DNA of 64,000 bases from Stenotrophomonas maltophilia (GCF_002205165.1 NZ_NIVS01000040.1:53602-117601); one strand, 5' to 3'. Positions 1-8,982 are shown, numbered from the stretch's first letter. Numbers and translations are program-made. The notes: generated by a model from the letters alone, not told the origin.

Positions 1-543
1 CAGGTCGTCCGGCACCTGGAACTGGGCGTAGTACGCATCGTCCTCGGCGTTGCCGGTGCTCGGCTCGCTGGTGGGCTGGCTGTTGTCGAGCACGATCACA
101 CTGGCGTCGCGCTCGCGGACCTTGTCCGCTGCTGCTCGCGGCAGCAGCTCAAAACCATCGCCATGGCGCGCGATCACCAGGCTGCCCGAGGCCAGCTGGC
201 GGCGCAGGACGTTGTTGACCAGCAGGGTGCGGATCAGCGTGCCGTCGTTGAAGCGGTACTCGCTCTCGCCTTCACGCTTGACCTTGTGCGCCTCGATGAT
301 CTGGCGGACCTGGGCCTGCAGCTCCTGCGCATGGGCCTTGGCCTTGCGCTCGGCTTCCAGCGCGCGATCACGCTCGGCTTTTTCCGCGCGCAGGCGCTCG
401 GCCTCGCGCTGGCTTTCGCTGGGCGCGACCGGGGCCTTGCCGTGGCGGGCCTTCACCTGCTCACGGGCGGCCTGGGAGACCTGGGATTTCTTGACCAGAC
501 CAGCCTTGAGCAGCTGCTCCTGCAGGGGATTTGCCTTCGCCAT
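1..543 (-). CDS. DUF2058 domain protein (YaiL-like), C-terminus cut by window edge
   Basis: The reading frame starts at ATG 543-541 with MAKANPLQEQLLKAGLV and stays open to base 1 (181 codons, no stop seen). The N-terminal third is a charged, alanine/lysine/arginine-rich helix (about residues 20-75). It is followed by a compact domain with EYRFNDGT, then a segment ending YYAQFQVPDDL. This is the DUF2058/YaiL layout. E. coli YaiL is about 180 residues, so only a few residues are probably missing. The family is a small nucleoid- or RNA-associated-looking protein of unknown molecular role. The gene diverges from the metalloprotease at 617, leaving a 73-bp gap that must hold both start regions. 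Confidence 0.85.
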   Translation of the reverse strand, partial: MAKANPLQEQLLKAGLVKKSQVSQAAREQVKARHGKAPVAPSESQREAERLRAEKAERDRALEAERKAKAHAQELQAQVRQIIEAHKVKREGESEYRFNDGTLIRTLLVNNVLRRQLASGSLVIARHGDGFELLPRAAADKVRERDASVIVLDNSQPTSEPSTGNAEDDAYYAQFQVPDDL

Positions 544-616
544 ACGCCTAGCATCTGTTGTTGCGGGATTCCGGAGGCCATCATACTGGTCTGCCCGCCC
601 CGCCCCAACCGCCCGC

Positions 617-1114
617 ATGACCGCCCTGAAGTACCTCGCCGGCTATCCCGACGCCCTGCAGCAGCAGGTGCGCGAGCTGATCGCGGGCGACCGGCTGGGG
701 CCATGGCTGGAACGGCGCTATGCGCAGCTGCACACGGTGCGCAACGACCGTCAGCTGTACGACTACACCCAGGGCCTGAAAGAACGCTACCTGCGCCAGT
801 CCGCACCGCTGTCCAAGGTGATCTACGACAGCAGGCTGCAGGTGCTCAAGCACGCGCTGGGCACCCACACCACGGTGTCGCGGGTACAGGGCAGCAAGCT
901 CAAGGCCAGCCGCGAGATCCGCATCGCCACGGTGTTCCGCGAGGCGCCGGCACCGTTCCTGAAGATGATCGTGGTGCATGAACTGGCGCACCTGAAGGAA
1001 TCGGACCACAACAAGGCCTTCTACCAGCTGTGCACGCACATGGAAGCGGATTACCACCAGCTGGAGTTCGATCTGCGCCTGTACCTGACCCACCTGGAAC
1101 GCCCCGCAGGCTGA
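617..1114 (+). CDS. YgjP-like (DUF45) zinc metallopeptidase domain protein
   Basis: 165-residue protein starting MTALKYLAGY. The zincin motif HELAH (H121, E122, H125) is followed by H131 in HELAHLKESDHNKAFY, the HExxH-plus-downstream-His arrangement of the YgjP/DUF45 family. The family is predicted to be a cytosolic metal-dependent peptidase with unknown substrates. No signal peptide or membrane segment is visible. The ATG at 617 was chosen because homology begins there; the frame stays open upstream into the divergent neighbour but without family-like sequence. It is probably transcribed alone, with the pseudouridine synthase-like gene starting 82 bp downstream. Confidence 0.8.
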   Translation: MTALKYLAGYPDALQQQVRELIAGDRLGPWLERRYAQLHTVRNDRQLYDYTQGLKERYLRQSAPLSKVIYDSRLQVLKHALGTHTTVSRVQGSKLKASREIRIATVFREAPAPFLKMIVVHELAHLKESDHNKAFYQLCTHMEADYHQLEFDLRLYLTHLERPAG

Positions 1115-1195
1115 GCCACGGCCGCCGTCATCGCGCAGCGCCGGGCCCCAGCCAGTACACTCCCCGCCCGCTTCCCGTTTTATGTTGCCTGCCCC

Positions 1196-1906
1196 ATGAC
1201 CGACCCGATCCGACTCGACAAACGCCTGACCAGCCTGATCGGCTGCTCCCGGGGCGACGCCCAGCGCTATATCGAGGGCGGCTGGGTGACCGTCAACGGC
1301 CAGGTGGTGGAACAGCCGCAGACGATGGTCACCGACGAGGCGATCGTGCTGCGCGAGAACGCCGAGGCGACCCGCACCGAAACCGTGAGCATGCTGCTGC
1401 ACAAGCCGGCCGGCATGCGTTCGGACGAACTGTGCGCGCTGGTGACCCCGGACAGCCGCAGTGAGCTCGACGCCACCGGTGTGACCCTGCTGCAGCGGCA
1501 TTTCCACGCGCTGCAGCTGGTGATGCCGCTCTCTGATGACGAAAGCGGCCTGGTCGTGGTCAGCCAGGACGGACGCGTGATCTCGCACCTGAAGGATCGC
1601 GGTGCGACGCTGGAGCAGGAATACCTGGTGGAAGTAAGTGGCGAACTGGCGCCCTACGGCATGAAGCGGCTCGCGCATGGCCTGAGCTTCCGCAACTGGC
1701 CGCTGCCGCCGTGCAAGGTGAGCTGGCAGAACGAAACGCGCCTGCGCTTTGCGATCAAGGCGGTGCATCCGGGCCAGCTGCGCGACATGTGCCGCCAGGT
1801 CGGGCTGGAGGTCGTCAGCATCCGCCGCCTGCGCATCGGCCGCGTGGCGATGGGCAAGCTGGTACCGGGCCAGTGGCGTTACCTGGCCCCGGACGAGCGC
1901 TTCTAA
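1196..1906 (+). CDS. RsuA/RluF-type pseudouridine synthase-like protein, catalytic Asp apparently replaced
   Basis: 236-residue protein with an N-terminal S4 RNA-binding domain (about 4-50, RLDKRLTSLIGCSRGDAQRYI) and a pseudouridine synthase fold (about 62-230, beginning MLLHKPAGM). In RsuA/RluB/RluE/RluF enzymes the catalytic Asp lies in GRLD followed by x(D)(T/S)xGL. Here the aligned stretch reads MPLSDDESGLVVVSQDG (110-126), so the Asp position is Ser113 and the preceding GR is MP. The later RQIRRM signature is also degenerate (GQLRDMC). By family it would modify rRNA uridines, but this copy may bind RNA without catalysis, or use Asp114 or Asp115. A TACACT -10-like hexamer lies at 1156-1161, 35 bp upstream. 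Confidence 0.75.
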   Translation: MTDPIRLDKRLTSLIGCSRGDAQRYIEGGWVTVNGQVVEQPQTMVTDEAIVLRENAEATRTETVSMLLHKPAGMRSDELCALVTPDSRSELDATGVTLLQRHFHALQLVMPLSDDESGLVVVSQDGRVISHLKDRGATLEQEYLVEVSGELAPYGMKRLAHGLSFRNWPLPPCKVSWQNETRLRFAIKAVHPGQLRDMCRQVGLEVVSIRRLRIGRVAMGKLVPGQWRYLAPDERF

Positions 1907-1954
1907 GCCGCCCCAGCACTCGCCCTGCACGCCCCTGCCGCTTACGATCGGGGC

Positions 1955-3532
1955 ATGACCGAGAAAACACCGTTCTGGCGCCGGCTGCTGCGCTGGCTGG
2001 GGATCATCGTCGCGTTGCTGGTGCTGCTGGTACTCAGCGGGTTGCTGCTGGCCGACCACCTGACCCCGCAGGCCCTGGGCGAGCGCTCCACGGTGCTGCC
2101 CACCCAGGCCGACCAGACCGCGATCGACCGCGAGCTGGTCCGGCTGCAGGCCGAGCATCCCGGCCAGACCGGCGTGGCCTTCCTGTCCGACGGGCTGGAT
2201 GCCTATGCCGCGCGCGCGGTGATCACCCAGCACGCCGGGCGCAGCCTGGACCTGCAGTACTACATCTGGCACGACGACCTGATCGGCCACCTCATGGCCA
2301 ACGAGCTGTACCGCGCCGCCGAGCGCGGCGTGCGGGTCCGCATCCTGCTCGATGACATGAACGCGCAGGACAAGGACGCGTTGATGATGGCACTCGATGC
2401 GCATCCCAACATCGAGATCCGCCTGTACAACCCGTTCCGCAACCGCAGCGGTCTGTGGCGCCTGGTGGAGATGGTGCAGCGCGTTTTCAGCGTCAACCAC
2501 CGGATGCACAACAAATCATGGATCGCCGACGGACGCGTGGCGATCGTCGGGGGCCGCAACATCGGCGAGGAGTACTTCAGCGCACGCCCGGACGTGAACT
2601 TCCGCGATCTGGACCTGGTGCTGGCCGGCGAAGCGGTGCAGCAGGCCAACACGATCTTCGACGACTACTGGAACAGCGACACCGCGGTGCCGATCCGCGC
2701 GCTGGCGTTCTACACCGAGCCCCAGCTGCGCCTGTTGATCCGCGAGAGCGAGCACGAGGCACGGCTGGACAGTGCCAAGCCCTACCTGGCGCGCGTGGCG
2801 CGCTCGCAGGCGGAGAAATCGTACTACCGCGATGCGCTCGACCTGCACTGGACCAACCACGTGGAGATCGCCTCGGACCCGCCGATGAAACACCGCCGCG
2901 ACGATCAGGCCGGCTGGCTGGTCACGCGCCTGGCGCAGGAGCTGGAAAGCACACAGCACAAAGCGCTGCTGATCTCGCCCTACTTCGTGCCCGGCGAGGA
3001 TGGCACCCAAGGCCTGGGCGCGATGGTTGCGCGCGGTGCCCAGGTCGGAGTGATCACCAACTCACTGGCGGCCAACGACGTGGCGGCCGTGCACAGCGGT
3101 TACATGCACTACCGCGCACCGCTGCTGCGCAGTGGCGTGCAGCTCTACGAGCTCAAGTCGCGCGGCAATGTCGATGGCGGCGGCCTGTTCGGCAGCAGCG
3201 GGGCCAGCCTGCATACCAAGGCCTTCATGATCGATGACCGGCGCGGCTTCGTCGGCTCGTTCAATCTGGATCCCCGCTCGGCCTATCTGAACACCGAAAT
3301 GGGCGTGCTGTTCAACGACCCGATGCTCGCCGCGCAACTGCGCGAGGAGTACCTGCGCCTGGCCAGCCCCAGCCAGAGTTACTGGGTGGCCCTGGGGCCG
3401 GACGGCGACGTGCGTTGGCTGGAGCGGGATGCGCAGCCGCCGCACTGGCTGTACACCGAACCGGATACCGGGTTCTGGCTGCGGGCCAGTGCACGCGCGA
3501 TCAGCTGGCTGCCGCTGGAGTCGCAGCTCTGA
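1955..3532 (+). CDS. Phospholipase D-superfamily protein, cardiolipin synthase (ClsC)-like
   Basis: 525-residue protein with one N-terminal membrane anchor (about 10-33, LLRWLGIIVALLVLLVL) and two HKD motifs. The first is H185-x-K187-x4-D192 (HNKSWIAD); the second is H420-x-K422-x4-D427 (HTKAFMIDD), each followed by a GG/GSxN stretch (GGRNIGEE; GSFNLDPRS). Two HKD half-sites make one phosphatidyltransferase active site, as in ClsC/YmdC (about 470 aa). The likely job is cardiolipin or related phospholipid synthesis at the inner membrane, facing the periplasm. A TACGAT hexamer at 1943-1948 ends only 6 bp before the ATG, so the message may be leaderless. It converges with the HDOD gene, with 1 bp between stop codons. 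Confidence 0.85.
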   Translation: MTEKTPFWRRLLRWLGIIVALLVLLVLSGLLLADHLTPQALGERSTVLPTQADQTAIDRELVRLQAEHPGQTGVAFLSDGLDAYAARAVITQHAGRSLDLQYYIWHDDLIGHLMANELYRAAERGVRVRILLDDMNAQDKDALMMALDAHPNIEIRLYNPFRNRSGLWRLVEMVQRVFSVNHRMHNKSWIADGRVAIVGGRNIGEEYFSARPDVNFRDLDLVLAGEAVQQANTIFDDYWNSDTAVPIRALAFYTEPQLRLLIRESEHEARLDSAKPYLARVARSQAEKSYYRDALDLHWTNHVEIASDPPMKHRRDDQAGWLVTRLAQELESTQHKALLISPYFVPGEDGTQGLGAMVARGAQVGVITNSLAANDVAAVHSGYMHYRAPLLRSGVQLYELKSRGNVDGGGLFGSSGASLHTKAFMIDDRRGFVGSFNLDPRSAYLNTEMGVLFNDPMLAAQLREEYLRLASPSQSYWVALGPDGDVRWLERDAQPPHWLYTEPDTGFWLRASARAISWLPLESQL

Positions 3533-3533
3533 G

Positions 3534-4730
3534 TCAGCCGGCCTGGGCCACGTCGAACTCGGCTTCTTCGCCGTCCAGGGTCTCCACCGCCCGCCCGTGC
3601 ACGCGCCGCCAGATCCACTGCAGCGCATGCGGCGGCGTGTCGTCCAGCTGCTCCAGCAGGGCCAGCGCCTGGACCTGCCCGATCTGGCCATGACGGCACA
3701 GCAGGCTGGCCGCCGCCGCGCCCCGGGCAAAGCGCAGGCTCGCCGCCAGCCCACTGCCGCTCTGGCGGATCAAGGCATCGTGCACGGCCTTGGGCAACTC
3801 CCATGCCGCGGCGATCCGGCTCGCCACCGGCAGGGTCCAGCTGTCCAGCAGTTCGGCCGCCAGCGCGCGCGGCGGTACCGCCACCTCCTGCTCCGCGCAG
3901 GCATCCAGCAGATGGCGCATCACCAGCGCCGCGCCCAGGCCCTGGGTCAGGCCCAGCCACTGTGCGGCGAAGCCATCTTCATGGGTGACCGTGCGTGCGT
4001 GGTCAGCGGCAGCGCGCGAGGCCAGCAGCGCGTGCTCCCAGATCACGGCGCTGAACTGCGGAAAGGCATCGCACTGCAGCTGCATCACCGGCTGCACCAG
4101 CACCGCGCTGATGATCTGGCGGATGCCATCGGTACCGACCAGGGTGACCGCGCGCTGCAGCGTTTCCACCGGGCGCGCCTGCACCCGGTAGACCGGGCTG
4201 TTGGCGATGCGCAGCAGATTGCCGGTCAAGACCGGATCCTGGCTGATGATCCCGGCCATCGCGCGCGCCGAGGCGTCGCTGTCGTTCACGGTCTGGATCA
4301 GCTGCGGCAGCAGCTGCGGACGGCGCGGCAGGTGCCTGGCCGACCAGTCACGTGCCAGCAGCGAGGCGGTGACGGCATCGCGCAGCTCAACGGTGCGCGG
4401 TGCTGCTGCGTCGGCGGCATCGCCACTGCGGGGCACCAGCGCAAGCGTGTGCAGGCCGGCCTGCAGCACCGCGACCGGATCGGTGCCAGGCGCCACGGCG
4501 GTGGCCGGCAATGCGGCCGCCCGCCCCCGCGTGGCGGCGACAGGATCGGCCAGCGGGGCGTTGGTGCCCCGCCGGTGACGGACCAAGGCCGCCCCGCCCA
4601 GCAGCGCCAACACCGCCGCGCCCGCGAGCACCGCGCCGATCACGCCCACGGCCACGCACGCACCGGGTCCCGCACTTGCCTTGTTGCGACTGCGCCCACG
4701 TGATCCTTCCTGCGATGACCGGCCATCCAC
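3534..4730 (-). CDS. Membrane-anchored HDOD domain protein
   Basis: 398-residue protein. After a short basic N-terminus there is one hydrophobic segment (about 24-50, VAVGVIGAVLAGAAVLALLG). A low-complexity linker follows, then an HDOD domain (about 130-330; LPQLIQTVNDSDASARAMAGIISQ split here as the core helices, then TGNLLRIANSP). HDOD domains are catalytically inactive HD relatives used in bacterial signalling and regulation; the partner cannot be named from sequence. Its stop lies 1 bp from that of the phospholipase D-like gene on the opposite strand. The start is not backed by a strong Shine-Dalgarno sequence, so the extreme N-terminus is uncertain. The 206-bp gap to the leucine dehydrogenase gene is divergent. 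Confidence 0.75.
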   Translation of the reverse strand: MDGRSSQEGSRGRSRNKASAGPGACVAVGVIGAVLAGAAVLALLGGAALVRHRRGTNAPLADPVAATRGRAAALPATAVAPGTDPVAVLQAGLHTLALVPRSGDAADAAAPRTVELRDAVTASLLARDWSARHLPRRPQLLPQLIQTVNDSDASARAMAGIISQDPVLTGNLLRIANSPVYRVQARPVETLQRAVTLVGTDGIRQIISAVLVQPVMQLQCDAFPQFSAVIWEHALLASRAAADHARTVTHEDGFAAQWLGLTQGLGAALVMRHLLDACAEQEVAVPPRALAAELLDSWTLPVASRIAAAWELPKAVHDALIRQSGSGLAASLRFARGAAAASLLCRHGQIGQVQALALLEQLDDTPPHALQWIWRRVHGRAVETLDGEEAEFDVAQAG

Positions 4731-4936
4731 ACCGTTGCCACGGCATCGGCCCGGGCTTCAGCAACTTTAATGGCGAAGGCGCGGCAGAGCGCTGACAACA
4801 CCGTCCGCCGGAATGCACTAGAATGGCGCCGCGCGACCCGTCCGAGACCCGACGACGTCGCTTTTTTTGTTTTACAACCCACCTTTTGCTGGCGCGTTCG
4901 CCGCTGTTCGCCACCGTTCGCACCATCGGAGCCACC

Positions 4937-6034
4937 ATGTTATTTGAAACCCTCGAAACCACCGGTCACGAACAAGTGGTGTTCTGCCACAGCCGCGACG
5001 CCGGTCTGAGGGCGATCATCGCCATCCACAACACCACCCTGGGCCCCGCCCTGGGCGGTGTGCGCATGCGTCCCTACGCCAGCACCGACGAGGCCCTGGC
5101 CGATGCGCTGCGGCTGAGCCGCACCATGACCTACAAGAACGCCCTGGCCGGGCTCAACGTGGGTGGCGGCAAGGCGGTGATCATCGGCGACCCGAAGCGC
5201 GACAAGAGCGAAGTGCTGTTCCGCGCCTTCGGCCGCTATGTCGATTCGCTGGGTGGCCGCTACATCACCGCCGAAGACGTCGGCACCGATGTCAACGACA
5301 TGGAAAACATCTACCTGGAAAGCGAGTACGTCACCGGCGTGCACCAGGTGCATGGCGGCTCCGGCGACCCGGCCCCGTTCACCGCCTATGGCGCGCTGCA
5401 GGCGCTGATGGCGGCGATGCAGCACAAGCTGGGCCATGAGGAAGTGGGCAAGGCCAGCATCGCGGTGCAGGGCCTGGGGCACATCGGCATGGAACTGGTG
5501 AAGCTGCTGCGCGACCGTGGCGCCAAGTTGTACGTCAGCGATCTGGACAGCGCGCGCGTGGACCGCGCCGTCACCGAGTACGGTGCCGAGGCGGTCAAGC
5601 CGGAAGACATCTACGACGTCAACGCCGACATCTTCGCGCCGTGTGCGCTGGAAGGTGCGATCAATCCGGACACGCTGCCGCGCCTGAAGTGCAAGATCGT
5701 CTGTGGCACCGCCAACAACCAGCTCTCCAGCCTGGAGGTCGGCGACGAACTGCATGCGCGCGGCATCCTCTACGCACCGGATTACGCGGTCAACGCCGGC
5801 GGCGTCATGAACGTCTCGCTGGAGATCGATGGCTACAACCGCGAGCGTGCGATGCGCCTGATCCGCAGTATTTACCACAACCTCGGCCGCATCTTCGCGT
5901 TGTCGCAGAGCGAGGGCATCGCCCCGCAGCGCGCGGCCGACCAGATCGCCGAAGCGCGCATCCTGTCGATCGGAAAATTGAAGATGCCGCTGGGCCGCAG
6001 CACGCCGCGGCGAGGCACGCTGCGCGGCAACTGA
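4937..6034 (+). CDS. Leucine dehydrogenase (Glu/Leu/Phe/Val dehydrogenase family)
   Basis: 365-residue cytosolic NAD-dependent amino-acid dehydrogenase. The N-terminal domain has the substrate region GPALGGVRM and the catalytic lysine motif GGGKAVI. The C-terminal domain has a Rossmann motif VQGLGHIG. The reaction is oxidative deamination of leucine and other branched-chain amino acids to 2-keto acids, feeding branched-chain catabolism. ATG 4937 was chosen because homology begins MLFETLETTGHEQVVFC; upstream in-frame sequence is not family-like. A 5' leader with a T-rich run (4861-4872) and a TAGAAT hexamer at 4819-4824 precede it. A strong intrinsic terminator follows at 6056. Confidence 0.9.
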   Translation: MLFETLETTGHEQVVFCHSRDAGLRAIIAIHNTTLGPALGGVRMRPYASTDEALADALRLSRTMTYKNALAGLNVGGGKAVIIGDPKRDKSEVLFRAFGRYVDSLGGRYITAEDVGTDVNDMENIYLESEYVTGVHQVHGGSGDPAPFTAYGALQALMAAMQHKLGHEEVGKASIAVQGLGHIGMELVKLLRDRGAKLYVSDLDSARVDRAVTEYGAEAVKPEDIYDVNADIFAPCALEGAINPDTLPRLKCKIVCGTANNQLSSLEVGDELHARGILYAPDYAVNAGGVMNVSLEIDGYNRERAMRLIRSIYHNLGRIFALSQSEGIAPQRAADQIAEARILSIGKLKMPLGRSTPRRGTLRGN

Positions 6035-6055
6035 GCCGTTGCGCTGACAGACGAA

Positions 6056-6089
6056 GCGGGCGCGATCATTGATCGCGCCCGCTTTTTTT
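6056..6089 (+). terminator. Rho-independent terminator of the leucine dehydrogenase gene
   Basis: A perfect 12-bp stem (GCGGGCGCGATC pairing with GATCGCGCCCGC) with an ATT loop is followed directly by seven T residues. It lies 22 bp past the stop codon. There is no A run on the other side, so it acts in the plus direction only. Confidence 0.92.
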
Positions 6090-6114
6090 GCGAACGTCGC
6101 GGCAAGGCGCGCGT

Positions 6115-8982
6115 TTAGAAACCCGCCGAATAACGCAACTGCACCTGACGCAGATCGCCACGCGGGCCGAAGCGCTGGTCGTAACCGAACGCCAGGCGGC
6201 TGGTGCGGCTCAGCCAGGATTCCACCGAGAGCCCGAACAACCCGCCCGAGCGGGCCGGCTGCAACCCGGCCACCGGCGCCCAGGCCTCGACGCCGACAAA
6301 GCTGGCGTCCAAGGAAAGGCCTTCACTGGACAGGTGCTGTTGCCATTCGGCATAGCCGCGCAGCGACCAGCCGCCCCAGCGGCGCTCGGCGCGCAGGCCG
6401 GCCAACGCCTGGCTGCGCGTGCTCACCGCATCCTGCGCGCGCAGGCCGAAGCCCATGCCGCCGGCTTCACTGAAACCATCGCTGTCCACCCGGGCGTATT
6501 CGGCGCCCAGGTAAGGCGTCAGCGAGGCGTTGGCGCCGCCGAAGCGGTAGCCCGACTCCACGCTGGCCGCGCTGAAGCTGCCGCCGTATCGTGCATTGAC
6601 GCCGTACTGGCCGGCACCGAGCAGCAACTGGCGATCGATCTCACGGGTGAACTGGCCGGCACCGATCTGGCCCATGGCATACGCGCGGCCGGTGCCCCAG
6701 CCCGCGTAGACCTGCGCCTGCGATTGACGGTCGCGGCCGCGGTCACTGCCCCACTCGCGGCTGCCGTAGCTGCGCGTTTCGCCGAACGCGAAACCGAGCA
6801 TGCCATGACTGCCCAGCGCCACGTCCTGGCCCATCATCCAGCCGCGGGTCGCCACGCCGTTGCCGGCGAAGCTGCCCTGTCCCGCCTCGCCCAACGTGCC
6901 CTGCCAGGCACCGCGCAGGCGAGGCGCAGCCTGCACGTCGCCCACCCGGGCCGACAGCGCACGACGGTTCATGTCGATGCTGTCGAAGGTGGCCGCCGTG
7001 GCCAACGCGTGGGCTTTGCCGGAGAGACTGTCCAGGCTGGCCTGCAGCGCGTTGGCGCCGTCGACCTGCTGCAGCTGCCCCGCCGCATCGGCAAACCCGT
7101 CCAGCGCCGCACCGTTGCGGTCCAGCACTTCGAAAGCGGATTCGACCCGCGCCGCCGAGGCCAGCGCGGTTCCCCCGAGCCCGGCCTGGAGGCTGGCGCT
7201 GGTCACGCTGACGCGGTCGATGACCATGGTGACGTCGTTGCTGGCGTGCAGCAGGCTGGCCTGGAGCAAGCTGCCCGGCGCCAGCCCGTTGGTGACGCTG
7301 TCGAAGCTGCCGGTCACCCCGCCATCGGCGTGCAGCAGCGGCTGCGTGCGTCCATCCCGGGGAACGTAACCGGCGATGACGCTGTCCACACGCACCGTGC
7401 CGGCCAGCGTGGCGGTGCCGGTCACCATGAGCGCGTTGGCCCCCAGAGCGACCACCAGTTGCGCGCCGGGGCGCTGGAGGTAGTTGCCTTCGATCGCCGC
7501 ATCGATGTTGTCGCTGCGCAGGATCACGCTGGCGCCGTTGTCCACATTGCCGGTGACCCGCGTGGTGCCGTTCATGAACTGCAGCGCGGCGGCGTTGGGG
7601 TTGCCCACCTGCGGCGCGATGAGCACGTCGGAGCGTAGCGACGCACCGCCGCGCAGCGCCAGGGTGCCGCGCTCGATGATCGTGGCGCCGCTGTAGGTAT
7701 TGGCGCCGGCCAGGCTCAACGCACCTGCCCCCTGCTTGATCAGCCCGCCGTTGCCGCTGATGTCGTTGCCCCATACCGAGTCCAGGCCCAACGTGCCGAT
7801 ATTGACCGTCACATCGCCCCAGTCGAACCTGGCCGGACCGTTGATCGCTTTGGCGATGTTGAGCAGGCCGTAGCCGAAGGTCCTGTCCACCCCGGCCGCA
7901 CCCAGATCGGTGGCGGTGCCGAGCAGCGTCTGGCGCACCAGATCATTGGTGAAGTACGGGTACTTCTGCCACACCAGCGCTGCCGCGCCGGAGACCAGCG
8001 GCGCGGCGTAGGACGTGCCCGAGCCATAGTAGTACTCCAGCTTGCCCCCTTTGTTGGCTGGATCGACGTAAGCCACCGTGCCCGGTGCGGCCAGGCAATA
8101 CCGGGCGGCGACGCCGCAGGCGTTGGCATAGGAAGCGAGCTTGCTCGGGTCAGCGGTATCGACCGCTGTCACACTCAGCCACCCGCGTTCCAGATCCGCG
8201 GCGGGCAGGCTTCCGCCCGGGCCGGCCTGGCTGGGCAGCGCCGCCATGCTGGACGGATTGGCCTTGCTCTCATTGCCGGTGGCGAACACCACCAGGCCGC
8301 CGTTGCCGATGATGAAGGGGCGGTATTCCTGGGCGATCGGCGCGGTGGCGGACGGGTTGGTCCAGTACAGGCCGCCCCACGAATTGTTCATGATCTTGAC
8401 CCCGGCGGCGATCAGATCCTGGTGCACACCGTCCAGACCCACTGCACCGGTGATCTCGTTGCCACTGCCCGAACCATCATCCACCGGTCGCTTGTCGGAA
8501 ATGATGCGCGCCGAGACGATCTGCGCTTGGCTGGCCACACCGCCCGGCCAGCTGCCCACCCTGCCGCCGGCCGCCAGCTGGGCGACCACAGTGCCGTGGC
8601 CGACGACGTCATCCACATTGACGTTGTTCACGCGTGGATCGACGTAGGTGTAATTGGCCAGCACCCGCCCTGCCAGTGCCGGATGCTCGCGGTTCACGCC
8701 CGAATCGACCACGCCGATGCGCATGCCCGCGCCGGTCCAGCCGGCCGACTGCGCCGGTCCGGCCTGGATGATGCCCAGGTGCGCATCGATGGCCGGCTGC
8801 GGCGGCGGTGCCGTGGTCGGCGGGGGAGACGGCGGTGTGGTGGGCGGCGGCGACGGCGGCGTGGTCGGGGGAGGCGACGGCTCCAGATCCCCGCGGACAT
8901 TGCTGCCCCCGCCTCCGCAGGCACTCAGTGCCAACGCCAATGCCGCGGCCAAGGCCGACCTGCCGATCACAACCTGCTTCAT
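6115..8982 (-). CDS. Autotransporter subtilisin-like serine protease with lipoprotein signal (SphB1/NalP type)
   Basis: 955-residue protein. A type II signal peptide ends at lipobox ALSAC (Cys22), followed by GGGG and a Pro/Thr linker with three SPPPTT units (35-60). The S8 peptidase domain (about 65-380) has the triad Asp92 (VVDSG), His128 (GHGT) and Ser323 (GTSYAAP). Next come autotransporter-type beta-helix repeats (GANTYSGATIIERGTLAL). A C-terminal beta-barrel (about 690-955) ends in YSAGF, with the terminal Phe typical of outer-membrane barrels. The likely role is a cell-surface, lipid-anchored protease that may process other surface proteins, as SphB1 does for FHA. A good Shine-Dalgarno (GGGGAG) lies upstream. 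It is apparently monocistronic. Confidence 0.92.
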   Translation of the reverse strand: MKQVVIGRSALAAALALALSACGGGGSNVRGDLEPSPPPTTPPSPPPTTPPSPPPTTAPPPQPAIDAHLGIIQAGPAQSAGWTGAGMRIGVVDSGVNREHPALAGRVLANYTYVDPRVNNVNVDDVVGHGTVVAQLAAGGRVGSWPGGVASQAQIVSARIISDKRPVDDGSGSGNEITGAVGLDGVHQDLIAAGVKIMNNSWGGLYWTNPSATAPIAQEYRPFIIGNGGLVVFATGNESKANPSSMAALPSQAGPGGSLPAADLERGWLSVTAVDTADPSKLASYANACGVAARYCLAAPGTVAYVDPANKGGKLEYYYGSGTSYAAPLVSGAAALVWQKYPYFTNDLVRQTLLGTATDLGAAGVDRTFGYGLLNIAKAINGPARFDWGDVTVNIGTLGLDSVWGNDISGNGGLIKQGAGALSLAGANTYSGATIIERGTLALRGGASLRSDVLIAPQVGNPNAAALQFMNGTTRVTGNVDNGASVILRSDNIDAAIEGNYLQRPGAQLVVALGANALMVTGTATLAGTVRVDSVIAGYVPRDGRTQPLLHADGGVTGSFDSVTNGLAPGSLLQASLLHASNDVTMVIDRVSVTSASLQAGLGGTALASAARVESAFEVLDRNGAALDGFADAAGQLQQVDGANALQASLDSLSGKAHALATAATFDSIDMNRRALSARVGDVQAAPRLRGAWQGTLGEAGQGSFAGNGVATRGWMMGQDVALGSHGMLGFAFGETRSYGSREWGSDRGRDRQSQAQVYAGWGTGRAYAMGQIGAGQFTREIDRQLLLGAGQYGVNARYGGSFSAASVESGYRFGGANASLTPYLGAEYARVDSDGFSEAGGMGFGLRAQDAVSTRSQALAGLRAERRWGGWSLRGYAEWQQHLSSEGLSLDASFVGVEAWAPVAGLQPARSGGLFGLSVESWLSRTSRLAFGYDQRFGPRGDLRQVQLRYSAGF

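Noticed and set aside
581..2509. Open frame of 642 codons on the minus strand across three plus-strand genes
   Set aside because: It is antisense to the metalloprotease, pseudouridine synthase-like and phospholipase D-like genes and has no domain. High GC suppresses stop codons in the mirrored frame.
6088..7638. 516-codon plus-strand open frame
   Set aside because: Antisense to the autotransporter barrel region and overlapping the terminator area; no domain or ribosome-binding site.
8809..8884. Short GC-rich repeats that could be mistaken for a CRISPR or VNTR outside a gene
   Set aside because: They code in frame for the Pro/Thr stalk of the autotransporter; there are no spacers and no cas genes.
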